DNA of 45,140 nucleotides from DASUFP01 sp036274495. GTDB taxonomy: Bacteria > Bacteroidota > Bacteroidia > AKYH767-A > OLB10. The position numbers were made by a program, and so were the translations under genes. The notes under the pieces were generated by a model. The model saw only the letters and a list, made by a program, of their open reading frames with translations, had not been told where the DNA came from and ran no database searches. The stretch covers positions 1-45,140 of the forward strand of contig DASUFP010000014.1 of the NCBI GenBank assembly GCA_036274495.1, given 5' to 3'. Below are positions 34,071 to 43,179 of the stretch, in pieces. Every line of letters begins with the position of its first letter. Positions within the stretch are counted from its first letter, which is position 1.

Positions 34071-35033
34071 ATGACAGCTACTACAACCGGAAAAAATATT
34101 TTGGAGGCAGCGGCATTGCTGCGCGAAGGTAAGGTGGTTGCCATTCCTACCGAAACGGTTTACGGACTCGCAGCCAACGCGCTCAATCCCGATGCGGTAC
34201 TGGAAGTGTTCAGGGTAAAAGAGCGGCCCTCTTTTGATCCTTTGATAGTGCATATAGGTGATGAGGAGCAATTGCCGGACCTTGTTGAATCGCTTCCGGA
34301 TCAGGCAAGGATGCTGATGGATCGATTTTGGCCGGGACCGTTAACACTTGTATTCAGGAAAAAAAACAGTATTCCCGATGTTGTAACTGCAGGACTGGAT
34401 ACGGTTGGAGTTCGTATGCCTTCGCATCCGCTTACACTTGAATTATTACGTTCGCTCCCTTTCCCGCTGGCAGCACCAAGTGCGAATCCTTTTGGGTATA
34501 TAAGTCCTACCACGGCAAAGCATGTTGCTGATCAGCTGGGCGGAAAAATTCCGTACATACTTGACGGTGGTGACTGCGAGGTAGGGGTGGAGTCGACTAT
34601 TGTCGGTTTTGAAAACAACAAATGTGTCATTTACCGTTATGGGGGAATTTCCGCTGACAGCATTTCTGAACTCGTCGGGGATTTGGTTATAAAAACTTCG
34701 GCCCGGCTTATTGCTCCCGCTCCCGGCATGCTCGAGAGTCATTATGCACCGTCAAAACAGTTCCGGTTTCATTTGCCTTCGCAAGATGAAATGAAACAGA
34801 GTGTGTCAGGAATTATTTATTTTAAAAAGCCTGAGCAGTACATCCGCGGAAATGAAATTTATGAGGTGCTTTCCCCGGAAGGAAACCTGGATGAGGCTGC
34901 ACGAAATTTATTTGCCGCTTTACGCAGGATGGATGCCTCCGATGCCACATGTATTTTTGCCGAGCCTGTACCTGATGAGGGGTTAGGAAAAGCCGTCAAC
35001 GACAGACTCAGGAGAGCTTCCGCTGAACGGTAA
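34071..35033 (+). CDS. L-threonylcarbamoyladenylate synthase (Sua5/TsaC)
   Basis: 320 residues, the long Sua5 form. The YrdC/TsaC domain (about 5-205) shows GKVVAIPTETVYGLAANALN, VFRVKERPSFDPLIVHI, DRFWPGPLTLVFRKK and VGVRMPSHP, followed by the ADGGD-like DGGDCEVGVESTIVGF. A linker (APGMLESHYAPSKQF) and the C-terminal Sua5 domain (about 230-320) complete it. It makes threonylcarbamoyl-AMP from Thr, bicarbonate and ATP, the first step of t6A formation at tRNA position 37. The stand-alone TsaC lacks the second domain, so Sua5-type is the better name. Confidence 0.93.
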   Translation: MTATTTGKNILEAAALLREGKVVAIPTETVYGLAANALNPDAVLEVFRVKERPSFDPLIVHIGDEEQLPDLVESLPDQARMLMDRFWPGPLTLVFRKKNSIPDVVTAGLDTVGVRMPSHPLTLELLRSLPFPLAAPSANPFGYISPTTAKHVADQLGGKIPYILDGGDCEVGVESTIVGFENNKCVIYRYGGISADSISELVGDLVIKTSARLIAPAPGMLESHYAPSKQFRFHLPSQDEMKQSVSGIIYFKKPEQYIRGNEIYEVLSPEGNLDEAARNLFAALRRMDASDATCIFAEPVPDEGLGKAVNDRLRRASAER

Positions 35034-35043
35034 CTTTACGTCA

Positions 35044-35754
35044 TCAGCGAAGTCCGAATGCAATTCCAACATTTACGGCCAGTACCTGTATTTGCTGTTC
35101 TACACTTTCGGTGGTAGTGGTGTTATACTGGTTTGTAATGGTGACATCGGCTTTTGGTTTCATCCGCATAAAATCGACGCGTGTGATAAAGCTGACTTTT
35201 TCCGACAAATGGTAGCGGATACCTCCTCCGGCACCAAATCCCCAGGAACCTCCCGTAGCCGATGACTGTTTCAGAAAAGTTGAAGTCTGATATATTTTTA
35301 ATTCAGGAAAAATTCCTGAAGCAAATCCGCCGGTAACTTTTATGTCTATATCAAAATGGTCATAAGCAAAACTGAGCAGCGGACCTGCAAACAATCCGCC
35401 GTATCCGCATGCACCTGATTCCACTCTCCAGCCTCCTCCGTATTGCCGCTGTAACGCATCGGCAATAGCCTGGGCATCTACAGGACTGGCACCACCAAAC
35501 CAGGATGCAGTTACACCAAAGTTGCTGTTGAATTTGTATCCGAAATCAATTAACGTCAGCGACAAACCTGTTTTAGCCATCCCTGCTTCTTCGTTGTTGG
35601 CATAATCATTATCGCCGAAATCTCCCAGGGGAAAAGCGGGCCCTACCATTATGGCAATATACCCCTTCATTTTCCGGTCAACCGGTGTGATTTCCTGAGC
35701 GGTTACTTTAAAAGTGAATAGTAAAATAAATGAGAGTAGCAGTGCCGGTTTCAT
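35044..35754 (-). CDS. outer-membrane beta-barrel protein of unknown function
   Basis: 236 residues. A signal peptide (about 1-19, ending VTAQ) is followed by an 8- to 10-strand pattern of alternating hydrophobic residues: YIAIMVGPAFPLGDF, LSLTLIDFGYKFNSNFGVTASWFGG, YGGLFAGPLLSFAYDHFDIDIKVTGGF, FGAGGGIRYHLSEKVSFITRVDFM, ending in AVNVGIAFGLR with the terminal Arg/aromatic signature region of barrels. OmpA-like small barrel. Role unknown. Converges with the sua5 gene; its upstream region is shared, divergently, with the His/Cys-rich peptide gene. Confidence 0.75.
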   Translation of the reverse strand: MKPALLLSFILLFTFKVTAQEITPVDRKMKGYIAIMVGPAFPLGDFGDNDYANNEEAGMAKTGLSLTLIDFGYKFNSNFGVTASWFGGASPVDAQAIADALQRQYGGGWRVESGACGYGGLFAGPLLSFAYDHFDIDIKVTGGFASGIFPELKIYQTSTFLKQSSATGGSWGFGAGGGIRYHLSEKVSFITRVDFMRMKPKADVTITNQYNTTTTESVEQQIQVLAVNVGIAFGLR

Positions 35755-35871
35755 AGTATTGTAATTGATAAGGAAAGGTAATCAAACTTTCGGAGAGCAA
35801 AAATGATTTAGATCATTGGTCTGTTCTAAACTACCGGATGAGCTTAAAAAAGTTATGTTTAAACCATTTTA

Positions 35872-35879
35872 TACCTTTG
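35872..35879 (+). promoter_or_regulatory. candidate -7 box for the metal-uptake-like locus
   Basis: TACCTTTG, an exact TAnnTTTG match 19 bases before the preferred start codon at 35898; it excludes the upstream ATG at 35838 as the start. The -33 element is not clear. Confidence 0.4.
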
Positions 35880-35897
35880 TCTAATTATTATTCCCGA

Positions 35898-36215
35898 ATG
35901 AGCCTCAAAAGGAGTTACGCGCTCTTCCTGCTGTTTATTTTTTTAACACCTTCCGTTCAAAGGGAGTGGCATGCTTTCGCGCACAAGGATGAGCGTTCCT
36001 GTGAAGCTACCCACAGCAAACACCTGCATGTACAGCACCACTACTGCAAGTTTTGTGATTTTAGTATCCCATTTAATGCCGAATTAATTGATAATCAGTT
36101 AATTACAGTAAATTTTCATTTTGACGGAGAACTGGTATCTCCACAGTTTGGTTCTTCGCCTGTATTTGCCTTACGGCAGTATGCTCCCCGTGCTCCTCCG
36201 GTCACTGTTGGCTGA
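35898..36215 (+). CDS. small exported His/Cys-rich protein upstream of a TonB receptor
   Basis: 105 residues started at MSLKRSYALF; the promoter-like box at 35872 lies between this and an upstream ATG. A signal peptide (about 1-22) is followed by a dense cluster of potential metal ligands: HAFAHKDERSCE, then HSKHLHVQHHYCKFC, with a C-x2-C pair and six nearby His. The remainder is hydrophobic-aromatic with no fold I can name. Short His/Cys-rich exported proteins of this form often precede TonB receptors in Bacteroidota, and a periplasmic metal-binding or metal-sensing role is plausible; that is inference. It is 54 bases before the receptor. Confidence 0.65.
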   Translation: MSLKRSYALFLLFIFLTPSVQREWHAFAHKDERSCEATHSKHLHVQHHYCKFCDFSIPFNAELIDNQLITVNFHFDGELVSPQFGSSPVFALRQYAPRAPPVTVG

Positions 36216-36269
36216 TCGTTTTTTGTGAACCAACATGCAGGCAACAGCCTGCATCATTAACCATTTTAT

Positions 36270-38585
36270 ATGAAATCAATTTTATGCCTTGCCATGGCGT
36301 GGCTGTTGGGCAGTAGTATACAAACACATGCCCAGTGTAATTATACTATTACCGGACGGGTTACCGATAAGGCCGATGGTACGCCTTTGGAGTTTGTTGC
36401 TGTTTACCTGGTTGAAATGCAAACGGGAGCAATGAGTGATTCAACAGGTAAGTACACAATCGAAAAAGTGTGTAAGGGAACTTACTCGGTTCGCCTTTCG
36501 CACATAGGATGTGAACCTGTTGAGAAAAAAATTACCGTTACAGGAAACACTACTATCAATTTTACATTACCACATAGTGCCAACCTGTTAGAGTCGGTTG
36601 ACATCACCTCCTACAAGGAGCCTGAAAAACTTGTTTTAATGCCTGAACTTTCAGGCGCAGCACTTGACAAAACAAGAGGGAGTACGCTCGCAGGTGCGCT
36701 CAGCAACCTTCCCGGAGTTACTATGCTTAAAACAGGGAGTACCATAGAAAAACCGGTTGTTCATGGTTTGTACGGCAACCGGGTCTTGATTTTTAATAAC
36801 GGAGTACGTCTCGAAAGTCAGCAATGGGGAAGCGAGCATGCACCCGAAGTAGATCCCTTTACGGCAACTAAACTTACCGTTATTACAGGAGCCGGGTCGG
36901 TACGGTACGGATCGGATGCGATAGCCGGAGTAATTTTAGCTGACCCTGCACCAATCAGAGATTCGTCGGGAACAGGCGGGCAACTCGATCTGGTAGGTTT
37001 TACCAATGGCCGCGGAGGTGCGGTATCGGGAATGGCTGAGCATCGTTTTAAACAACTCATGCCACTCGCAGTTCGTTTACAAGGCACCTTCAAACGATCG
37101 GGCAACATCACTACTCCCGATTATTACCTGAAAAACACGGGAATGAAAGAGTATGATTTCTCGTGGGCGGCTACGTGGACAAAAAAAACATACGGTTTCG
37201 AATTATGGTACAGTCAGTTTAACCCCGATCTCGCTATTTTTTCAGCATCGCATATAGGCAACCTCACCGACTTCGATAATGCCATACACAGCGATGTGCC
37301 GCTTGAAACTTCAGGTTTCAGTTATACTATCGCCAGACCCTATCAGCATTCGGAACATGAATTTTTCAGAGCAGGTGGATTCATCAGCACCGGCAAAAGC
37401 GGTAAAATAAATTTCAGTTACAGCCGGCAGTATGATTTGAGACAGGAGTACGACAAAGATCTGCCATTGAATGATTCGCTGGCGGCACTTAATTTGCCGG
37501 AACTCTCCTTTGAAATAACTTCACATATAGCCGATGTTGTCTGGAGCCATCAGGATGGAAGCGCCTTCAGCGGACAGGCCGGAATATCGGGACAATGGCA
37601 GGGAAATACTTTTGAAGGACGCTTTTTTATCCCCAGCTATATTGCACGAACCGGAGCACTGTTTGCCACCGAAAGATGGTCGGGGGAAAATACTTCCGCA
37701 GAAGCAGGCATCCGATACGAATTAAAGGATGTTGACGTGTACATAAACACCGGTGAAGAAATAAGAAATGATTCCTATAAATACGGCGGGCTGTCGGGGA
37801 CATTAGGCGGTTCGCACCGGTTTAATGAACAGTGGGAACTGTTGTTGAATTTGAGTACTGCATGGAGGGCACCCACAGTGAACGAGTTGTATGCCGATGG
37901 ATTGCATCATGGTGCGGCAGCAGTTGAAAAAGGAGACATCACGCTCAAGGAAGAGTCGGCCATAAACAGCTCCATTGGATTAACATTTAAACCCGGAGCA
38001 GCATCTGAAATCGGACTTTCATTGTACAGCAGTTTTTTTTCGGGTTTTATTTATCTGCAGCCCGAGCTTCCTCCCAGTGTGATCATCCAGGGAACATTTC
38101 CAACTTTTTTTTACCGACAGGGTGATGCGCGACTCATAGGTGGCGATGTACACGCAACTACAAAATTGTCACAGCACGTTTATGTCAACGGTAAAGCATC
38201 CTTTTTATATGCCCGCAATACTGAAACCGATGATTACCTCCCGGGCATTCCTCCGGGAAGAGCGGAAGGCGGACTGGAATATCATTTTAAAGATATATAC
38301 GGATGGACCAATCTGAAAGCAGGATTTACCGCATCCTACATCAGTAGACAAACGCACGTTCCTTCCGAAGCGGATTATGCACCACCACCTCCGGATTATT
38401 TGCTTGGATCAATAGAAGCGGGAGGACTGCTTACCATCAACAAACAGACTGTTTCGGTAAGTCTGTCGGTTGATAATGTATTTAACACGGCTTACCGCGA
38501 TTACATGAATCGCTACCGCTACTTTGCCGATGAAGCCGGCCGAAATGTGGTGTTACGGTTGAAAATCCCAATCAATGGTCAATAA
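36270..38585 (+). CDS. TonB-dependent receptor with carboxypeptidase-regulatory-like N-terminal domain
   Basis: 771 residues. Signal peptide about 1-21. A CarboxypepD_reg-like beta-sandwich (TITGRVTDKADGTPLEFVAVYLVEM) spans about 25-105. The plug follows (about 120-235: LPGVTMLKTGSTIEKPVVHGLYGNRVLIFNNGVRLESQQWG, EHAPEVDPF, VITGAGSVRYGSDAIAGVI), then a 22-strand barrel ending in NVVLRLKIPI. Plug wording with HGLYGNRVLIFNNGVR is typical of receptors for metal complexes, haem or cobalamin rather than SusC-type glycan receptors, and no SusD follows. The substrate is most likely a metal or chelate, given its neighbours. Confidence 0.9.
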   Translation: MKSILCLAMAWLLGSSIQTHAQCNYTITGRVTDKADGTPLEFVAVYLVEMQTGAMSDSTGKYTIEKVCKGTYSVRLSHIGCEPVEKKITVTGNTTINFTLPHSANLLESVDITSYKEPEKLVLMPELSGAALDKTRGSTLAGALSNLPGVTMLKTGSTIEKPVVHGLYGNRVLIFNNGVRLESQQWGSEHAPEVDPFTATKLTVITGAGSVRYGSDAIAGVILADPAPIRDSSGTGGQLDLVGFTNGRGGAVSGMAEHRFKQLMPLAVRLQGTFKRSGNITTPDYYLKNTGMKEYDFSWAATWTKKTYGFELWYSQFNPDLAIFSASHIGNLTDFDNAIHSDVPLETSGFSYTIARPYQHSEHEFFRAGGFISTGKSGKINFSYSRQYDLRQEYDKDLPLNDSLAALNLPELSFEITSHIADVVWSHQDGSAFSGQAGISGQWQGNTFEGRFFIPSYIARTGALFATERWSGENTSAEAGIRYELKDVDVYINTGEEIRNDSYKYGGLSGTLGGSHRFNEQWELLLNLSTAWRAPTVNELYADGLHHGAAAVEKGDITLKEESAINSSIGLTFKPGAASEIGLSLYSSFFSGFIYLQPELPPSVIIQGTFPTFFYRQGDARLIGGDVHATTKLSQHVYVNGKASFLYARNTETDDYLPGIPPGRAEGGLEYHFKDIYGWTNLKAGFTASYISRQTHVPSEADYAPPPPDYLLGSIEAGGLLTINKQTVSVSLSVDNVFNTAYRDYMNRYRYFADEAGRNVVLRLKIPINGQ

Positions 38586-38604
38586 ATAACTGAGAACTGC
38601 GCTC

Positions 38605-39168
38605 ATGAAAAACATACACTATTTTCTTTTCATTGCAATCGTTATGATCCTGTTTACCTGGTCGTGCAAAAAAGATGACAGTTCACCCAAACATCCGCCT
38701 GTCGGCACCAACGAGGGAGAGGTGATTACTTCAGTCATAGTACAGGTATCCGATTCTGCCGGCATCTGGCCGGCGCAAACATTTAAGTTCCGCGATCTTG
38801 ACGGGGCAGGAGGAAGTCCTCCGGTTCAATTTGATACCATTCGCATTCCCGTTCAAACAACATTGCTGGTGCATCTTATTTTGCTGGATGAAACAAAGTT
38901 GCCGGCTGATACTATTTCAAATGATATTCTCGATGAAGCGGTGGATCATCTTTTCTTTTTTGAGCATACGGGAGTAGACATCATTACCACCTACCTCGAC
39001 AGCGACAGCAACGGATTACCACTTGGATTGGATACTAAATGGGTCACCGGAACTGCAGCAACCGGAACTTCAAGAATTATCCTGAAACATCAGCCGGGGG
39101 TAAAAGATGGAACAATAACACCCGGAGCAACAGATGTGGATGTTACCTTTAATTGTGAACTCTATTAA
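38605..39168 (+). CDS. lipoprotein paired with the TonB receptor
   Basis: 187 residues. The signal peptide ends at SCKKDD (lipobox FTWSC, Cys21), so it is a lipoprotein. The mature part begins with EGEVITSVIVQVSDSAG and contains the phrase FKFRDLDGAGGSPPVQFDTIRIPVQTTLLVHLILLDETK, later DEAVDHLFFFEHTGVDI. The same phrases recur in a family of Bacteroidota lipoproteins of unknown function that sit behind TonB receptors, which supports a functional pair. Twenty bases after the receptor, and it stops six bases from the convergent GH92 gene. Confidence 0.75.
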   Translation: MKNIHYFLFIAIVMILFTWSCKKDDSSPKHPPVGTNEGEVITSVIVQVSDSAGIWPAQTFKFRDLDGAGGSPPVQFDTIRIPVQTTLLVHLILLDETKLPADTISNDILDEAVDHLFFFEHTGVDIITTYLDSDSNGLPLGLDTKWVTGTAATGTSRIILKHQPGVKDGTITPGATDVDVTFNCELY

Positions 39169-39174
39169 AAGTAA

Positions 39175-42156
39175 CTAATAGATTTCTATTTCATCAGCAA
39201 AAATCCAGGCCGGTTCGCCGGCTCCCGGATGCCAATCGGGGCAAACAGAACGATTGTAAGCGGTAACGCGGACATATTTCGCTGTTTCGTGGAGTCCTTC
39301 AGCCAAAATGTTTTTGATAAAAGAGCCCTCTTCCTTTTCATCAACCTCCACAGGTTTATCATAAACAGTCATGAACGTTTTACCGTCCATCGAAACTTCA
39401 TATTTAACCCTTACAGGCACCCATATCCAGGAAGGATATTGTTGTAAGAAACCGGTACTTATAGCTGACACTTGTCTCTCTCCTCCCAGGTCAACCGTTA
39501 CCTTCATATCAGATCCCTGAAATCCCTGCCAGTTTCCAAACACTCCCGGTTCGCCTCTTATACCATCAACGAGTCCGCCGGTTCCGCCGGCTGTATACAG
39601 GTGACTATAGGGAGTTGTATACAATACCGAACGGTTGTAGGGAATACGGATAAAAGTAGCCTCATCGGTGTAACTTGAATCTTTACCTTTTGATACCGCA
39701 AATGTGGAGACAGTACACGACTGTTTCAGGTAAAACGGCTGTGTATACATTTTGGCACCCATTTTTAACGAGTCGGTTGAAACAGCATAGTACAACGTCG
39801 CATCTTTATCAATATGTTCAATTGCTACACGGCACGAATCGGTAAATGCTTTTGGGCCTGATTGCAAATAAGGGACAGGAGTAACAGGGTAGTGCCACAA
39901 GGGTTCAGGTGTTTCAAAGGCCGGCACTAGTGGTTTTGAACTCATTTTAAATGTCAGGTTGCCGCCGTCTAAGAGCGTGCTGTTGCGTACATATGAATGA
40001 GTCGTTTTGCCGTTCAGCAGCACTTCGGCCGGGTAAATATTTTTTCCTGAATTCGATTCGGCTGTTATAGTACATGTTTTTCCGTTGCCGGGATGGATTT
40101 CAACTTTTGAAAATAACGGCGATCCATATATGTAATAGTCGGTTCCCGGACATACCGGATACAATCCGATTGCCGACAACACATACCAGGCCGACATTTG
40201 TCCGCAATCCTCATTCCCCGACAACCCATCGCGGTTTATGGAATACATCTTGTTCATCAGTTTCCTGACGATTTCAGCTGTCTTATACCTTTCTGGAGTA
40301 AACATATAGAGATAAGCCATGTTATGGCTGGGTTCATTCCCATGTGCATACTGACCAATCATGCCACTGATATCAGGCTGTGAACGACCTGATATATGCT
40401 GACTGGTGCTGAACAGACTATCGAGGCGGACGGCGAAAGCAGCGGGTCCGCCCATAAGGTGCATCAGTCCGGGTATATCATGGGGCGCGAAGAAAGTATA
40501 CTGCCAGGCATTTGCTTCGGTATACATGCCCGATACTTCAAATGGATCGAACGGTTCTGTCCAGTTACCATTTTTCTTTCCCCTCATAAAACCTGTTGAG
40601 CGGTCGTAAACATTTTGGTAGTTGTTGGCTCTTTTCGAAAAAGTTGAATACACTTTTTCATTTCCCATTCCGGCTCCCATGGCAGCAATACACCAGTCGT
40701 CGTACGCATATTCAAGTGTTCTCGAAACGGATTCATTTTCCAGATCGCCCGGGACATATCCTCTTTCTTTGTAATATTTCAGGCCCAATTGATCCTGCAT
40801 CGCACTTTTCTGCATTGCTTCGAGTGCATAGGTGGTATCAAAATCGCGTAATCCTTTTGCAAACGCATCCGCAATTACCGGCACCGAATGATAGCCAATC
40901 ATACATCCCGTTTCGTTGGAAGCAAGTTCCCATACCGGTAACAAGCCGTTTTCCTTTGATTTTTGAAGCAGTGCTCTGACAAAATCCTGCGCTCTATCCG
41001 GATCAATGATGGTAAACAACGGGTGAAGGGCCCTGAAGGTATCCCATAATGAAAATACCGTGTACATGTTACCCTTTTCCATGGTGTGTATTTTTCCATC
41101 CATACCCCTGTATTGTCCGTTTACATCCGACATAATATTAGGACTCAGCATACAATGGTACAGCGCGGTATAAAATACCGATTTTGCATCTTCATCATCA
41201 CCGGTGATAATGATGCGGCTTAACTCCTTTTCCCACGCAACTGCAGCTTTGTAACGAACCTTCTGAAAATCCCAGTCGGGTATTTCGGTTTGTAAATTAA
41301 GTTTGGCATTCTCAACACTAACAGTGGAAATGCCGATGCGCAGCTGAATTATTTTCTCCCCGTCGAAACGGAACCATGCTTTGGCAAATCGACCCTGACC
41401 TTCTTTTAAATCGGATGCAGATGAATCGATTCTGACACCACCACTGCTGAAGGGTGATGAAAATTCAGCGTAAAAAAACACTATATGATCTTTTGCCCAT
41501 CCCGATGAACGGCGATAACCGCTGACGGCATCGGGGCCCTCAATCTTAATACTGCACGATACAGGTACGTCACTTATACCATGTTTCAAATCCAAAATCA
41601 CATAATTGCTGTCGTTGCGATTGTATTTATAGCGATGCATTGCTGCACGGGTGGATGCTGTTAATTCCGCCTGAATGCCATAATCATCAAGAAAAACCTT
41701 GTAGTATCCGGGAATAGCCTGTTCGCTTTCGTGTTTAAATGCCGACCGGTAACCGCCTTGCGGATTCGATTCGTCACCGGGCTCCAGTTGCAGGGAGCCG
41801 TTTGGCATAAAGAGAATATCGCCATAATCAGCAGCTCCTGTTCCGCTGAGGTGTGTATGACTAAAGCCCAATATAGTTGGGTTGGAGGTATGGTAACCGG
41901 AACAATTTTCCCATCCTGAAGTTCTGGTATCAGGACTCAGCTGCACCATGCCAAAAGGCATTGATGCTCCGGGATAGGTATGGCCGAAACCATCTGTGCC
42001 TACAAACGGATCAACATAGGAATTAATGCTGCGCTCACGTTCCTTTACAAACTGGATAGCTATTTGTCCTTTTGCACAGTCACTGTAAAACAGCAGTACA
42101 ACTACTGATGCCCGAAGTATTTTATTGATCAATGGAGTTTGCATTATACATTGCAT
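39175..42156 (-). CDS. GH92 family alpha-mannosidase
   Basis: 993 residues. Signal peptide about 1-31 (Met5 is an alternative start). GH92 hallmarks are YVDPFVGTDGFGHTYPGASMPFGMVQLSPDTR, WENCSGYHTSN, FSHTHLSGTGAADYGDILFMP, ASNETGCMIGYHSVP (about 417-431) and GNEDCGQMSAWYVLSAIGLYPVCPG (about 648). These form the calcium-dependent exo-alpha-mannosidase active site. The protein also has an Fn3-associated-like repeat (about 770-830) and a C-terminal discoidin/F5-8-type domain (about 840-990: VTVDLGGERQVSAISTGF, KYVRVTAYNRSVCPDWH). GH92 enzymes trim alpha-mannose from N-glycans. Last gene of the operon. Confidence 0.93.
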   Translation of the reverse strand: MQCIMQTPLINKILRASVVVLLFYSDCAKGQIAIQFVKERERSINSYVDPFVGTDGFGHTYPGASMPFGMVQLSPDTRTSGWENCSGYHTSNPTILGFSHTHLSGTGAADYGDILFMPNGSLQLEPGDESNPQGGYRSAFKHESEQAIPGYYKVFLDDYGIQAELTASTRAAMHRYKYNRNDSNYVILDLKHGISDVPVSCSIKIEGPDAVSGYRRSSGWAKDHIVFFYAEFSSPFSSGGVRIDSSASDLKEGQGRFAKAWFRFDGEKIIQLRIGISTVSVENAKLNLQTEIPDWDFQKVRYKAAVAWEKELSRIIITGDDEDAKSVFYTALYHCMLSPNIMSDVNGQYRGMDGKIHTMEKGNMYTVFSLWDTFRALHPLFTIIDPDRAQDFVRALLQKSKENGLLPVWELASNETGCMIGYHSVPVIADAFAKGLRDFDTTYALEAMQKSAMQDQLGLKYYKERGYVPGDLENESVSRTLEYAYDDWCIAAMGAGMGNEKVYSTFSKRANNYQNVYDRSTGFMRGKKNGNWTEPFDPFEVSGMYTEANAWQYTFFAPHDIPGLMHLMGGPAAFAVRLDSLFSTSQHISGRSQPDISGMIGQYAHGNEPSHNMAYLYMFTPERYKTAEIVRKLMNKMYSINRDGLSGNEDCGQMSAWYVLSAIGLYPVCPGTDYYIYGSPLFSKVEIHPGNGKTCTITAESNSGKNIYPAEVLLNGKTTHSYVRNSTLLDGGNLTFKMSSKPLVPAFETPEPLWHYPVTPVPYLQSGPKAFTDSCRVAIEHIDKDATLYYAVSTDSLKMGAKMYTQPFYLKQSCTVSTFAVSKGKDSSYTDEATFIRIPYNRSVLYTTPYSHLYTAGGTGGLVDGIRGEPGVFGNWQGFQGSDMKVTVDLGGERQVSAISTGFLQQYPSWIWVPVRVKYEVSMDGKTFMTVYDKPVEVDEKEEGSFIKNILAEGLHETAKYVRVTAYNRSVCPDWHPGAGEPAWIFADEIEIY

Positions 42157-42189
42157 TTTATTCAGGACGATAAGTTTAAATCAGGAAAT

Positions 42190-43164
42190 TTATTTCATCT
42201 GAAAGGCGGCATCTACCATCCTGTTACCTTCCGAGTCGTATTTGGCATAGTTAAAACCGGAGTGAATCGCGTAAGCACCGCTGACACCTTTTTTATTTAA
42301 CGCAACAAATCCAACCTGCAAATCTTTGGACTTGTCCTTTTCATGTTTTACAATCCGTTCTACCACTTTTTTACAGGCATCATTTGGCGAATAGCCCTGC
42401 CGCATCAGTTCCACCACTAAAAAACTGCCGCATTGGCGCATTACGGCTTCTCCCAGGCCGGTAGCCGCTGCGCCGCCCACTTCATTGTCTACATATAATC
42501 CTGCGCCGATAATAGGGGAGTCACCAACCCTTCCGTTCATCTTAAAAGCAAGTCCGCTTGTGGTGCATGCTCCGCTAAAATTACCTTTGCTGTCCATGGC
42601 AATCATGCCTATGGTGTCATGGTTTTCTATATTGATTTCGGGATGATAATTGCTTTCTTTTAACCATTCCTGCCAGGCGGCTTCAGCTTTAGGTGTCAGT
42701 AAATTTTCTTTTTTGAAGCCCTGTTCCAGCGCAAATTTGAGTGCTCCTTCGCCAACCAGCATCACATGCGGTGTTTTTTCCATCACTGCACGAGCAACTG
42801 AAATGGGGTTTTCAATATGTTCCAGAAAGGCTACCGATCCGCAATCGCCCCGCTCGTTCATAATGCACGCGTCAAGGGTTACTTTTCCGTCCCGGTCGGG
42901 AAAACCGCCAATTCCAACACTTGTGTTTTCCTTGTCCGATTCAACAACACGCACACCCTTTTCAACCGCATCGAGCACACTTCCGCCCTGCGATAAAATT
43001 TTCCATGCGGTTTCATTTGCCGCAAGACCGTGAACCCATGTGGATACCACAACAGCTCCCGGCGATGTTGATCCGGTTGATCCGCTGACGGCATTTTTTG
43101 AAAACAATGAAAGAGCGGCTGAACCTAACGCGGCTTTCTTTAAAAAAATTCTGCGTGACGACAT
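42190..43164 (-). CDS. Tat-exported N4-(beta-N-acetylglucosaminyl)-L-asparaginase family protein
   Basis: 324 residues. The N-terminus MSSRRIFLKKAALGSAALSLF is a twin-arginine signal. The Ntn-hydrolase asparaginase-2 family is shown by AWKILSQGGSVLDAVEKGVRVVE, then the autocleavage and catalytic Thr in ENHDTIGMIA (about residue 183), GACTTSGLAFKMNGRVGDSPIIGAGLYVDNEVGGAAATGLGE and MRQCGSFLVVELMRQG. The GNFSGACTTSG and GRVGDSPIIGAG blocks are closest to glycosylasparaginase, which cleaves GlcNAc from asparagine at the end of N-glycoprotein breakdown. Between the sugar transporter and the GH92 gene (15- and 33-base gaps), a strong contextual match. Confidence 0.9.
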   Translation of the reverse strand: MSSRRIFLKKAALGSAALSLFSKNAVSGSTGSTSPGAVVVSTWVHGLAANETAWKILSQGGSVLDAVEKGVRVVESDKENTSVGIGGFPDRDGKVTLDACIMNERGDCGSVAFLEHIENPISVARAVMEKTPHVMLVGEGALKFALEQGFKKENLLTPKAEAAWQEWLKESNYHPEINIENHDTIGMIAMDSKGNFSGACTTSGLAFKMNGRVGDSPIIGAGLYVDNEVGGAAATGLGEAVMRQCGSFLVVELMRQGYSPNDACKKVVERIVKHEKDKSKDLQVGFVALNKKGVSGAYAIHSGFNYAKYDSEGNRMVDAAFQMK

Positions 43165-43179
43165 GATAGCATTTTTATA

